Below, piece after piece: positions 15,195 to 23,740 of a DNA stretch of 27,166 bases. The translations under genes were made by a program, and so were the position numbers. Position 1 is the first letter of the stretch, and each line of letters begins with the position of its first letter. This DNA comes from a bacterium (GTDB lineage: Bacteria; Desulfobacterota; Binatia; UBA12015), in NCBI GenBank assembly GCA_029976905.1, contig JAPOLW010000002.1, forward strand, positions 1 to 27,166, written 5' to 3'. The notes under the pieces are model-generated. The model did no database searches, was not told the DNA's origin, and saw only the letters and a program-made list of their open reading frames with translations.

Positions 15195-16054
15195 CGGACG
15201 GGCTCCGGCCGCCGGCGGCGTTCGCGCCAGAGGGCCAATCCGATGAAGGAGCCCAGGCTGGCCGCCGTCACGGCCGCCAGAAAACGCATCGATCCCAGGG
15301 CCACCGCGCTATAGCGACCGTGCGACGGATCGTACTGGAAGCAGAAGAGGAGAACCTGATCGATCGCCCCACCGATGCGCCCCTCGGCCGATTCGACCAG
15401 CGCCAGCCGCACGTCCCGCGGGGCGGGGTCGAGTCCAAAGAGATAGCGCGAGATTCGCCCGGTGGGTGTCAGCACCGCGAACCCAGCGGGATGAGCGAAC
15501 TCGCCGGTCTTCTCCACGCGCGCGAACCGGTAGCCGATCGCCTCCATGATCTGGTCGATCGTGGCCTCCTCCGCGGTCAGGAACCGAAACCCGTCTTCCC
15601 TGCCTTCCCGACCGTAACGGCGGACCGCAGCCGCCTTTTGGCGTGCCGCCTCCTCCGGGCCGTCTTCGGGGTCGAAGCTCAACACGAAGACGTCGAAGTC
15701 CCGGCCCACCTCGAACGAAAGCGGCTTGATCGCGCGGATCAAGCCCTCGATCGTCAGCGGGCAGAGCATCGGGCAGGCGAAATACGCCGGCAACAGGATC
15801 GCCGGCCGCTCTCCGAGCAAGGCTCCGAGTCGACGGGGAACGCCCCTCTCGTCGACGACGCGCGCGTCGAGAGGAACGCCTTCGCCCAGACGCTGATCAA
15901 AACCGACGTCCCGCAACGCCGCGGGCTTCCCCGCATCGGGCATCGAGATGATGCTCTTGCGAGCGCCCAACGGTCCGGCACCCGCCGTGGTCGAGGCTTT
16001 CGTGGACGTCGCGAAGCAGGCAATCAACGCGAGAGCGAGTGCGGTCGTCTTCAT
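15191..16054 (-). CDS. SCO1/SenC-family copper chaperone for CuA assembly
   Basis: 287 aa. An N-terminal hydrophobic stretch (about 4-16) acts as signal peptide or anchor, then a thioredoxin-like domain with the copper-binding CxxxC (Cys94 and Cys98, ACPMLCPLT) and a distal His188 (EFAHPAGF). A second hydrophobic helix near 253-276 ends in an Arg-rich tail, so the C-terminus is membrane-anchored, a layout common in SCO proteins of caa3 clusters. SCO proteins deliver copper to, or reduce, the CuA site of subunit II. Its place directly before ctaC, with 4-bp overlaps on both sides, fits exactly. The start ATG overlaps the stop of the 117-aa gene. Confidence 0.93.
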   Translation of the reverse strand: MKTTALALALIACFATSTKASTTAGAGPLGARKSIISMPDAGKPAALRDVGFDQRLGEGVPLDARVVDERGVPRRLGALLGERPAILLPAYFACPMLCPLTIEGLIRAIKPLSFEVGRDFDVFVLSFDPEDGPEEAARQKAAAVRRYGREGREDGFRFLTAEEATIDQIMEAIGYRFARVEKTGEFAHPAGFAVLTPTGRISRYLFGLDPAPRDVRLALVESAEGRIGGAIDQVLLFCFQYDPSHGRYSAVALGSMRFLAAVTAASLGSFIGLALWRERRRRPEPVR

Positions 16055-16404
16055 CGGGTGTCCTCCACCCGGTCGGCGACGATCGCCATGGCACGCTCGA
16101 TCGGAATGTGAACGATGCCGTCACGTCGATCGACCCAACCGTAGCCATTCAAACGTGCGGCCTGCGCAGCACGGTAGGCCGCAATGTCCCGGTCCGGATT
16201 CACCTGCAGACGCGGGCTCGGTGGTACCTTTCGGCCGAAGGCCGCCGATAGCGGATTGGCAGCCGGCAGCGACTCCTGGCGCCGCGCCACCAGTCCCGCC
16301 TGGAGCCACGTTGGGATTGCCCAACCCAGGAGGACGGTGAGGGCCAGCGCTGCCAGGCCAAGGAAGATGGGGCGCGCCGCGAACACATCACGTTCGTGCT
16401 TCAT
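16051..16404 (-). CDS. 117-aa single-TM protein conserved with ACIII/caa3 clusters
   Basis: ATG at 16404 overlaps the actF stop (ATGA); the longer frame to 16707 is a shadow of actF. One N-terminal transmembrane helix (about 11-32, PIFLGLAALALTVLLGWAIP) is followed by a periplasmic-side domain with the blocks PRLQVNPDRDIAAYRAAQAARLNGYGWVDRR and GIVHIPIERAMAIV. I recognise this layout from small unnamed proteins that accompany SCO and caa3 genes after actF, but cannot assign a function. It has no heme or metal motif. It may be an accessory or assembly subunit of ACIII or of the ACIII-oxidase supercomplex. That is inference from position between actF and the SCO gene. Confidence 0.8.
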   Translation of the reverse strand: MKHERDVFAARPIFLGLAALALTVLLGWAIPTWLQAGLVARRQESLPAANPLSAAFGRKVPPSPRLQVNPDRDIAAYRAAQAARLNGYGWVDRRDGIVHIPIERAMAIVADRVEDTR

Positions 16405-17546
16405 CCTGCGCCCTCCGCGAGTGCCGGATCGTGCTGAGGCAGAAGGGGGTGCCGCGCGAGATTGCGACAGAAGGCCCAAAGCCAGACCCCTCCCACCGCC
16501 AGGGGAGCCACGACGTCGAGCACGTGCAGCGAGAAGCCGTCGGGCTCGTAGGACGGCACCACCAACCACAACATCTCGAGCCAGCGGCCAAAGAGTAGCC
16601 ACAGCGCAACCGTCGCGAGGATGATGCCACGTTGCTTGTTTCGGCGGGACAAGAGGACGAAGAAGGGGACGGCAAAGTGGAAGACCACCAACGAGGTCGC
16701 AATCCAACGCCAGCCCCCCACCGAGCGCCGGAGGTACCAGGAGATTTCTTCGGGGAGATTCGCCGACCAGATGATGAGCAACTGCGAGAGAGCGAGGTAG
16801 GCCCAGATCATGACGAAGGCGAGCAAAAAACTACCCAGATCCCGCATCTGCTGCGGACGCACGGCCTCCCCCAGGAGACCGCTCTCACGCAGATAGACCA
16901 GGACCGGGATCGCAAAGGCGAAGGCGGAGAGTCCCTGCGCCCCCATGATCAGGAGGCCAAAGATCATCGAAAACCAGTGCGGCTCGAGCGACATAACCCA
17001 ATCGATGGCGGCAAAAGTCACCGTCAAGCCGTACGCAACCAGGGCGCCGCGACTGAGCATCTCCAGGCGGCGCGTCGTCACTGGATCGTTGGTCCGATCC
17101 TGCTCGAGCGAGAGCCGGTTCAGGAAGTGCGCGAGCAGGATCCAGGCGGTGAAATACGTCGCCGCGCGCGCGAGAAAGAAGGGGACATTGAGGTAGACCG
17201 CCTTGGCCGCGATCACCGGGTCGTGCTCGGCCGCGCCCGGATGGGCCCACTCGTAGAGCAACGTCACGCCCGACGCGATCGGTACGAAGAGCACCGCGAG
17301 GAGCGGAAGGGTCCGGATGGCGGCTTCGAGCGGTCGACGGATGACGGCCCCCCAGGCGCCACCGGCGACGTGGTGGATGCTCAGGATCGCGAGCGAACCG
17401 AGGGCGATTCCGAGCCAGAAGAGGTAGCCAACGAGGTAGGAGCGCACGGCTTGCACCGGATCGACGAGGGCCCAGAGACCGCACGCCACCAGCGCGACGA
17501 CCCCCACCATCAGGGCACGCGGCTGCATGTGTGTGAGTGTCCTCAT
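16401..17546 (-). CDS. actF: Alternative complex III, quinone-associated membrane subunit ActF
   Basis: 381 aa. The start is ATG at 17546, which overlaps the actE stop (ATGA); the frame upstream to 17654 is a shadow of actE. About ten hydrophobic helices, with blocks such as YLVGYLFWLGIALGSLAILSIHHVAGGAWG, PFFLARAATYFTAWILLAHFLN and FAAIDWVMSLEPHWFSMIFGLL, are typical of ActF. This subunit is an NrfD/ActC paralogue that forms the second half of the membrane core of ACIII. It follows actA-actE in the canonical order. In the known structures ActC holds the quinol site, and ActF has been proposed to take part in proton translocation. Confidence 0.93.
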   Translation of the reverse strand: MRTLTHMQPRALMVGVVALVACGLWALVDPVQAVRSYLVGYLFWLGIALGSLAILSIHHVAGGAWGAVIRRPLEAAIRTLPLLAVLFVPIASGVTLLYEWAHPGAAEHDPVIAAKAVYLNVPFFLARAATYFTAWILLAHFLNRLSLEQDRTNDPVTTRRLEMLSRGALVAYGLTVTFAAIDWVMSLEPHWFSMIFGLLIMGAQGLSAFAFAIPVLVYLRESGLLGEAVRPQQMRDLGSFLLAFVMIWAYLALSQLLIIWSANLPEEISWYLRRSVGGWRWIATSLVVFHFAVPFFVLLSRRNKQRGIILATVALWLLFGRWLEMLWLVVPSYEPDGFSLHVLDVVAPLAVGGVWLWAFCRNLARHPLLPQHDPALAEGAG

Positions 17547-18139
17547 TCGTTTTCTCCTCGATCGAGGATTCCCGCTCGATCCGGCTCCGGAAGAGCGTCG
17601 AGACTCGCGTGCTGGCTCAGCTGCAACGCGCGGATGTAGGCGACGATCGCCCACCGATCGCGCAGCGGTACCTGTGCGCGGTAGGCCGGCATGACGCCGT
17701 ACCCGTTGGCGATCACATCGTAGAGGTAGCCGTCGGCCGCCGTCCGCAAGCGCTCCTCGTGGAGCGATGGCGGCTGGCGATACCCCCGCTGGACGATCAT
17801 GCCGTCGCCGAGGCCGACGCTGCCGTGACAGGGGCTACAGTAGATCTCATAGCGCTGGCGACCGCGCGCCAGGAGGTCCGGTCCGACCGGAAGAGGATTG
17901 ATCTGGACCGGTTCGCCGTCGACTTCTCCGGTCGCCAGGGCCGGATCCCCGATGAGCGAGCCGCGAGCCACCACACCTTCGACGAGAGGGCGCACCGACG
18001 TGCCGTCCGGGAAGAACGCGCTCGGGCCGTTGGGCTCGTAACGCGGCTGGTCGTGCATGTCCTGCCGGCATCCCGCCGCCAGGGCGGCGACGACGAGCAG
18101 TGGCAAGAGAGCCCCGAGTCTGGTCGTCCTCTCACGCAT
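17543..18139 (-). CDS. actE: Alternative complex III, monoheme cytochrome c lipoprotein ActE
   Basis: 198 aa. The start is ATG at 18139 (MRERTTRLG), preceded by GGTGAG; a GTG at 18148 is 9 nt earlier. A lipoprotein signal ends in the lipobox ALAAGC (Cys24), so the mature protein is tethered to the periplasmic face. The heme site is CSPCH (Cys101, Cys104, His105) and the likely axial ligand is Met150 (GYGVMPAYR). The chain resembles ActE-type cytochromes c (YEIYCSPCHG, GYRQPPSLHEERLR). ActE accepts electrons within ACIII and can pass them to the oxidase. It overlaps actD by 8 nt and actF by 4 nt. Confidence 0.94.
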   Translation of the reverse strand: MRERTTRLGALLPLLVVAALAAGCRQDMHDQPRYEPNGPSAFFPDGTSVRPLVEGVVARGSLIGDPALATGEVDGEPVQINPLPVGPDLLARGRQRYEIYCSPCHGSVGLGDGMIVQRGYRQPPSLHEERLRTAADGYLYDVIANGYGVMPAYRAQVPLRDRWAIVAYIRALQLSQHASLDALPEPDRAGILDRGENE

Positions 18140-18668
18140 CGACGTCACTCACCGCGTGCGGCTCGAGACCTTCGAGGAAGGCTCGTGTCTCACCGTCGTC
18201 GAAGAGGGGGTCGGTCGCCTCGATGCACAAAAAGAAGCGATCACGACTCGCCAAGGCGAAATTCTGCGCGTTGAAGATCGGGTGGTGGGGCATGGGCAGC
18301 CCGTTGAGCGCCAGCATCCCGAAGACCGCGCAGAGCGCGGCCACCAGGATCGTGGTCTCGAACATGACCGGGATGAAGGCGATCACGCTATTGTAGGGAC
18401 GACCGCCGACATTGAGCGGGTAGTCGACGACCGACGTCCAATACTGCAGAGCGTAGCCGCCCGCCGCGCCCACCAGGCCTCCGATCAGAACCAGCATGGG
18501 CAGGACCGAACGATGATGCCCGAGAGCCTCGGAGACTTCTTCGACCGGGAAGGGGGTATAGGCGTCCATCCGCCGATAGCCCGCCTCCCGACTCGCCTCG
18601 ATGGCCCGGACGAGGTCGGTCACGTTGGTGAATTCGGCAACCATGCCGTAGGAGCGGGGATCGGTCAC
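18132..18668 (-). CDS. actD: Alternative complex III membrane subunit ActD (DUF3341)
   Basis: 178 aa. The start is GTG at 18668, overlapping the actC stop (GTGA), so the protein begins VTDPRSYGMVAEF; the longer frame upstream is a shadow of actC. The N-terminal ~45 residues form the small ferredoxin-like domain typical of DUF3341 (GMVAEFTNVTDLVRAI, GYRRMDAYTPFPV). Two transmembrane helices follow at about 60-82 (VLPMLVLIGGLVGAAGGYAL) and 104-124. The C-terminal block LPMPHHPIFNAQNFALASRDRFFLCI is diagnostic. ActD is a structural subunit of ACIII. Confidence 0.94.
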   Translation of the reverse strand: MTDPRSYGMVAEFTNVTDLVRAIEASREAGYRRMDAYTPFPVEEVSEALGHHRSVLPMLVLIGGLVGAAGGYALQYWTSVVDYPLNVGGRPYNSVIAFIPVMFETTILVAALCAVFGMLALNGLPMPHHPIFNAQNFALASRDRFFLCIEATDPLFDDGETRAFLEGLEPHAVSDVDA

Positions 18669-20065
18669 GGTGCCTCCTCCCCGCCGGATGCGCCTTCGAC
18701 CTCCGCCTCGGGAACGAGCGTGCGCATCTCGAAGATCGAGATCATCGGCAGGAAGCGGATGAACAGGAACAAAAGCGTGCCGAAGAGACCGAACGAACCG
18801 ACGTAGAGCGAGATATCCCAGACCGTCGGGGCATAGGTCTGCCAGGAGGAGGGGAGGAAGTCGTTGGAGAGGCTCGTGACGACGATGACGTAGCGCTCGA
18901 GCCACATCCCGATGTTCACGATGACCGAGACGACGAAGAGCGAGACGACATTGGTCCGCACGCGCTTGAACCACAGCGACTGCGGAATCAGGACATTACA
19001 GACGATCAGAGCCCAGTAGGCGGCGGAATAGGGCCCGTCGAAGCGCAGCGACATCATCGAGCGCTCGAAGAGATTGGCGCTGTAGAAGGCAAAGAATGCC
19101 TCCATCATGTAGCCATAGGCGACGATGAGTCCGGTGGCGAGCATCACCCGGGCCATGTTGTCGAGGTGCTTCAGAGTGATGAAGTCCTCGAGCCCGTAGG
19201 CCCGCCGCAACGGTATGGCGATGGTCGCCACCATCGCGAAACCCGAGAAGATGGCGCCGGCGACGAAGTACGGCGGGAAGATGGTCGCATGCCAGCCCGG
19301 CACGACCGAGATCGCGAAGTCGAAGCTCACGATCGTATGCACCGAGACCACCAGGGGCGCCGAGAGTGCTGCGAGCAGCAGATAGGCGGTCTCGTAGCGA
19401 TGCCAATGGCGGGCCGATCCACGCCATCCCAGGGCGAGAATCCCGTAGACCTTCTTGCCGATGAGGCTCTGCGAACGGTCCCGGAGCGTTGCGAGGTCGG
19501 GAATGAGTCCGACGAACCAAAAGAGGAAGGAGACGGTGGCGTACGTCGTGACCGCGAAGACATCCCACACCAGCGGCGATCGGAAGTTCGGCCACATCGC
19601 CATGGTATTCGGATAGGGAAAGAGCCAATAGGCCAACCAGGGACGGCCGAGGTGCAGGATTGGGTAGAGACCGGCACACGCGACCGCGAAGAGGGTCATC
19701 GCCTCCGCGAACCGATTGATCGACGTCCGCCACTGCTGGCGGAAGAGCAGCAGAATCGCCGAAATCAGCGTCCCCGCATGTCCGATGCCGATCCACCAGA
19801 CGAAGTTGATGATGGCAAAGCCCCAGGCCACGGGGACGTTCACGCCCCAGACCCCGGTTCCGTAGGCGAAGAGTACGCCCAGGGAGGTGATGAAAACCAC
19901 GAGCAGGGCGAGTGAGAGGCCGAAGCCGATCCACCAGCCGCGCGGCACCTTGCCACGCAAGGCCACCGAAGCAATCTTGTCGGTGACCGAGCCGAGGGTC
20001 TGCCCGGGTCCGATGATTTCGCCCGGTGCGATGGTCGGGGCACTCTCGCTGCCGCGATCGCTCAC
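18665..20065 (-). CDS. actC: Alternative complex III, NrfD/PsrC-like quinol-oxidising membrane subunit ActC
   Basis: 466 aa, about ten transmembrane helices, NrfD/polysulfide-reductase-C family. Visible blocks: VAWGFAIINFVWWIGIGHAGTLISAIL, YPILHLGRPW, FPYPNTMAMWPNFRSPLVWDVFAV, TIVSFDFAISVVPGWHATIFPPYFVAGA and a His-containing MEAFFAFYS region. ActC supplies the quinol-binding site next to the [3Fe-4S] cluster of ActB in the Flavobacterium and Roseiflexus structures. It overlaps actB by 4 nt at its start and actD by 4 nt at its end. Length and order match the canonical act operon. Confidence 0.95.
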   Translation of the reverse strand: MSDRGSESAPTIAPGEIIGPGQTLGSVTDKIASVALRGKVPRGWWIGFGLSLALLVVFITSLGVLFAYGTGVWGVNVPVAWGFAIINFVWWIGIGHAGTLISAILLLFRQQWRTSINRFAEAMTLFAVACAGLYPILHLGRPWLAYWLFPYPNTMAMWPNFRSPLVWDVFAVTTYATVSFLFWFVGLIPDLATLRDRSQSLIGKKVYGILALGWRGSARHWHRYETAYLLLAALSAPLVVSVHTIVSFDFAISVVPGWHATIFPPYFVAGAIFSGFAMVATIAIPLRRAYGLEDFITLKHLDNMARVMLATGLIVAYGYMMEAFFAFYSANLFERSMMSLRFDGPYSAAYWALIVCNVLIPQSLWFKRVRTNVVSLFVVSVIVNIGMWLERYVIVVTSLSNDFLPSSWQTYAPTVWDISLYVGSFGLFGTLLFLFIRFLPMISIFEMRTLVPEAEVEGASGGEEAP

Positions 20066-23000
20066 GAGTGGCCTCCCTTCCCGGACGCCTTCCCTTCGAG
20101 TTCTTCACTGGGATTGCGCACCGAAGCGAGGTAGGTCGTGCGCGGTCGCGTATTGAGTTCGGCGAGAACGGAGTAGTTGCGCGGGTCGGCCTTGCGCCGT
20201 GAGACCTCACTATCGGGGTCGTTGATGTCCCCGAAGACGATCGCATCGGCCGGGCAGACCTGCTGGCAGGCCGTCACGATCTCGCCGTCGGCGACCGATC
20301 GGCCTTCTTTACGCGCGACGTTGCGCGCCTTGTTGATCCGCTGGATGCAATACGTGCACTTCTCCATGACACCGCGACTGCGCACCGTGACATCGGGATT
20401 TCGCTGCAACTTGAGGCTCTCGGTGTCCCAATCGGAGTAGAGCGAGAAGTTGAAGCGGCGCACCTTGTAGGGGCAGTTGTTCGAGCAGTAGCGTGTCCCG
20501 ACGCAGCGGTTGTAGACCATCAAATTCAGGCCTTCGCCGTCGTGCACCGTCGCGTTCACGGGACAGACGACTTCACACGGGGCCCGCTCGCAGTGCTGAC
20601 AGAGCATCGGCTGGTAGTGCGCGTCGGGGGCCTCGGGCTCACCGGTCCAATACCGGTCGATGCGGATCCAGTGCATCTCGCGACCCATCGCGACCTGCTC
20701 GTCCCCGACGACCGGGATGTTGTTCTCCGACTGACAGGCGACCAGGCAGGCGTTACACCCGACGCAGGCGTTGAGATCGATCGCCATGCCCCAGGCGTGC
20801 CCCTCGTACTTGAAGTTTGGGTAGAGGGTGTCGTCCAGCGCGGGCTCATGGGCCACGTGCTGGGCGAACGCGGGATCCTCGCGGTATTGGGCGACCGTAC
20901 CCGGACGGACGACGTGTCGTCCTTCGAGCGCGCCGTGGTGCTGCGTGCAGGCGAGCCTCCTCGTCTCACCGGTCTTGCGCAGAGTGACGTTCGAAAGGAT
21001 CGCCGGGGCTGCCGTCGTGCGCAGCGCGTAGACGTCGAAGCCGCGCCCGCTTCCGACCCGTCCGGCGCGGGTGCGCCCGTAGCCGAGTTGCAGTCCCAGC
21101 GAGCCGGCGGGCTGACCGGGGAGGATCCAGATGGGACCCGACACACGACGATCCCCATGCGTGATCTCGACGACATCGCCGTTGGCGACTCCCTGCGCCT
21201 CGGCCGTTTCGGGAGCGATCAGGACCACGTTGTCCCAGGTGAGCTTTTCGAGCGGGGTCGGGCACTCCTGGAGCCAGCCGTTGTTTGCAAGACGTCCGTC
21301 GCCGATCGTGGGATGTGGGCGGATCGTGGCCTCCAGCCCGCCGGGCGCCGACGGCGGCCGCGCGCCGAGGGCACGCCCCAGGGAGGCAGAGAGTGTCGGC
21401 TCGACGCGGGTCGCCGCCGTCCCCTCGACGACGCCGTCGTGGAGAGCACGTTCCCATTTCTGCTCGAAGGAGTCTGGACCCCACTGGTTGGCCCAGTGCG
21501 CGCGCAAGACGTCGTATCCGCTCGCCCGGCCACGGCCCGCCAGGGACGCCACGAGTTCGAGAGGACTTTTTCCTCCGTAGAGTGGCGCGATCAGGGGCTG
21601 CTGAATCGTCACCGTTCCATCGCCCGAACGCACATCCCCCCAGGCCTCGAGAAAGTGCGCCGCTGGAATGTGCCAGTGGCAGAGGTGAGCGGTCTCGTCG
21701 TCGTAGAGTCCGGAGGCAGCCGAGAAGGGGACGCGGGTGAGTGCTTCGGCGAAACCGAGATCAGCCGGCGCGTCGTAGACGGGGTTCACGTCGAGAAGCA
21801 CCAGCACCTCGACGGCACCAGCGCGCATGTCCTCGACGAGATCGCGCAGGGAATCGGTCTGCGAGAGCGACTCCGCGGCGGTCACCGGGCGGATGTAGTC
21901 GACCGTCGTGCCGACGTTTCCGAGCTCGACGTTGAGTGCATGGGCGATGGCGTGCACCGCGGGGGGCTGCCCCTCGCCCGCGATCACGAGACTACGACCG
22001 CGATGGGCCCGCAGGTCGCGCACCACGGCCTCGGCCCAATCCGACGATTCCGTCGTCTCCGGCTCGGCGGCGACGGGAAGACCGAAGGAATGCGCGAGGC
22101 GGCGCGCCAGATCTTCGATGTCCGCGGCGCGCATGGGCCGGCGTTCGTCGGCGACCGAGCCGGTGACGGTGAAGGTGCTTTCCGCCACGTAGAGCCGGCT
22201 TGGATCGTAATCGGGTCCCGTCGGACGGCGTCGCCCCGTGAGTTCGCGGATATGCCGAAGGTGGTCGGGTCCATGACCGAGAAAATCCGCATCCAGCGAG
22301 ACAATGACGTCGGCCTCGGACAGCTTCAGGACTGCGTCGAGCGACGTGCCAAACGCGAGTGCGGTTCCCGCGCGGACCGCATCCTGATTCACCGGCTCCC
22401 AGGAATGGACGCGCATGGCGGGGAAGCGTTCACGGACCGCATCGAACCCGGCCTGTAAGGCCGGCGAGGTCGTCGTCCCGACGAGGAGGCGCAGACCGGC
22501 TCCCTGTCGCCCGTCCTGGCCGGCGAGGACCGTCTCGAGGGCTTCGGAGAAGCGATTCCAGGAGGAGATCTCGTTCACGCGCCGGATCACCTGGGACCGG
22601 TCGGGATCGTAGAGCGTGAGAATCGAGGCCTGGCCGAAGACATCGGTGGCCCCGAGGCTCGCCGGCTGCTGCGGGTTCCCTTCGATTTTCGTTGGGCGGC
22701 CTTCGTGGCTCTGCACCAGCAGTCCGCGCGCGTAGCCGCCGAGCGGCATCGCCGTGGCAAAATACTGAGACCGCCCTGGCGTCTCCTCGGGGGCCTTGAC
22801 TGCGGGGACGATCTTTTCGGTGGGCTGACGCGTACACCCGGCAAGGCCCGCGAACGCGAGCGACGCTCCCATGAGTTTCAGGAAGTCGCGCCGCGCCACC
22901 GTGCTCGCTCCCTCCGGCAGCGCCGCTGCCTGCTGCGGAAACTCCGCGCGCAGGAACTTCTCGAACTCGGGATCGCCCGCGAGTTCGTCGAGGCTCCGCC

Positions 23001-23097
23001 AATAGGCGGGACCGGTCTTCTCTCCCAGACGTGCGCGCAGGTCCTCGAGGACCAACGGCCTGGCGGCAAATTCCTGGCTACCGATGGCAGGCACCAC
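20062..23097 (-). CDS. actB: Alternative complex III, iron-sulfur/molybdopterin-like subunit ActB
   Basis: 1011 aa. An N-terminal extension of about 65 residues (AYWRSLDELAGDPEFEKFL) precedes a twin-arginine motif, ARRDFLK (RR 69-70), and a hydrophobic stretch ending in Cys88, the TAT-variant seen in ActB. The middle is a molybdopterin-oxidoreductase-like domain; in characterised ACIII it binds no molybdenum. The C-terminal quarter carries the clusters: CVGCNACLVAC (~775), CQHCERAPCEVVC (~832), CVGTRYCSNNC (~866), CTYC (~912) and CQQVCPADA (~946). These suit three [4Fe-4S] and one [3Fe-4S] cluster. The start is GTG at 23097 or the adjacent GTG at 23094; the latter has better spacing to GGGAGG. 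Either way it overlaps the end of actA by about 20 nt. Confidence 0.95.
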   Translation of the reverse strand: MVPAIGSQEFAARPLVLEDLRARLGEKTGPAYWRSLDELAGDPEFEKFLRAEFPQQAAALPEGASTVARRDFLKLMGASLAFAGLAGCTRQPTEKIVPAVKAPEETPGRSQYFATAMPLGGYARGLLVQSHEGRPTKIEGNPQQPASLGATDVFGQASILTLYDPDRSQVIRRVNEISSWNRFSEALETVLAGQDGRQGAGLRLLVGTTTSPALQAGFDAVRERFPAMRVHSWEPVNQDAVRAGTALAFGTSLDAVLKLSEADVIVSLDADFLGHGPDHLRHIRELTGRRRPTGPDYDPSRLYVAESTFTVTGSVADERRPMRAADIEDLARRLAHSFGLPVAAEPETTESSDWAEAVVRDLRAHRGRSLVIAGEGQPPAVHAIAHALNVELGNVGTTVDYIRPVTAAESLSQTDSLRDLVEDMRAGAVEVLVLLDVNPVYDAPADLGFAEALTRVPFSAASGLYDDETAHLCHWHIPAAHFLEAWGDVRSGDGTVTIQQPLIAPLYGGKSPLELVASLAGRGRASGYDVLRAHWANQWGPDSFEQKWERALHDGVVEGTAATRVEPTLSASLGRALGARPPSAPGGLEATIRPHPTIGDGRLANNGWLQECPTPLEKLTWDNVVLIAPETAEAQGVANGDVVEITHGDRRVSGPIWILPGQPAGSLGLQLGYGRTRAGRVGSGRGFDVYALRTTAAPAILSNVTLRKTGETRRLACTQHHGALEGRHVVRPGTVAQYREDPAFAQHVAHEPALDDTLYPNFKYEGHAWGMAIDLNACVGCNACLVACQSENNIPVVGDEQVAMGREMHWIRIDRYWTGEPEAPDAHYQPMLCQHCERAPCEVVCPVNATVHDGEGLNLMVYNRCVGTRYCSNNCPYKVRRFNFSLYSDWDTESLKLQRNPDVTVRSRGVMEKCTYCIQRINKARNVARKEGRSVADGEIVTACQQVCPADAIVFGDINDPDSEVSRRKADPRNYSVLAELNTRPRTTYLASVRNPSEELEGKASGKGGHS

Positions 23098-23725
23098 AAT
23101 CCTCCCGGGGCTGGATGTCGTAGGCTTCGAGGAGCGAGAGTCCGAGCGACAACTGGTCGGACGGCGGCTCGTAATCGAGGTTGAAGACTTCCTCCCGCGG
23201 CCGCACGAAACGTTCCGGCTCGCGGTGACAGTTCAGGCACCACTCCATGTGGAGCGACGGCTCCTGCCAGAGGACGTTCTGCTCATCGACCTGCCCGTGA
23301 CAGGAATCGCATCCGACACCCTTGGCGACGTGGACGCTGTGGTCGAAGTAGACGTACCCGGGCAGGTCGTAGACCTTCACCCACTCGATTGGATCTTCGT
23401 TCCGCCAGCTCGCCCGTAGAGGCTCGAGGTAGGGACTGTCGCTCCAGATCTGGGCGTGGCAGTTGATGCAGGTCTGGGTTGGCGGCATGCCCGCATAGGC
23501 GAGCTCTTCGACGGTCGTGTGGCAGTAGCGGCAGTCGATTCCCAGCTCACCGGCATGGTGGCGGTGACTGAACTGGATCGGCTGCTCGCGGGCGACGCCC
23601 TGACGGGTGACCCAGGGCGACCTGTTGACGGCCGCGAGGACGAAGACGGCGCCGGCGACGAGGAAGATCCCGCCGAAGAGGGTCACCCGCGCGAGGACGT
23701 TGGTGCTGCGATGGAAGACCTGCAT
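23078..23725 (-). CDS. actA: Alternative complex III, pentaheme cytochrome c ActA
   Basis: 215 aa, first gene of the respiratory operon. One N-terminal transmembrane anchor (about 12-32) is followed by a periplasmic domain with five CxxCH heme motifs: CRYCH (65-69), CINCH (86-90), CDSCH (139-143), CLNCH (163-167) and CGACH (210-214). The last motif is the very C-terminus (stop one residue later). Five hemes match the ActA of characterised ACIII. Additional His residues (QFSHRHHAGELG, YFDHSVHVAKG) are probable distal ligands. ActA carries electrons from the ActB/ActC site outward to ActE and the oxidase. The stop lies inside actB, so the two genes overlap by about 20 nt. Confidence 0.96.
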   Translation of the reverse strand: MQVFHRSTNVLARVTLFGGIFLVAGAVFVLAAVNRSPWVTRQGVAREQPIQFSHRHHAGELGIDCRYCHTTVEELAYAGMPPTQTCINCHAQIWSDSPYLEPLRASWRNEDPIEWVKVYDLPGYVYFDHSVHVAKGVGCDSCHGQVDEQNVLWQEPSLHMEWCLNCHREPERFVRPREEVFNLDYEPPSDQLSLGLSLLEAYDIQPREDCGACHR

Positions 23726-23740
23726 CTGTCATCCACGCTA

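Noticed and set aside
20542..22458. 638-aa plus-strand open frame antisense to actB
   Set aside because: Long antisense frames are expected at this GC content; actB shows full domain structure on the other strand, and this frame has no recognisable motif.
20062..23097. ActB as a catalytic molybdenum oxidoreductase
   Set aside because: Its position with actA and actC-F and the TAT-variant N-terminus identify it as the ACIII subunit, whose molybdopterin-like domain lacks the cofactor in characterised complexes.
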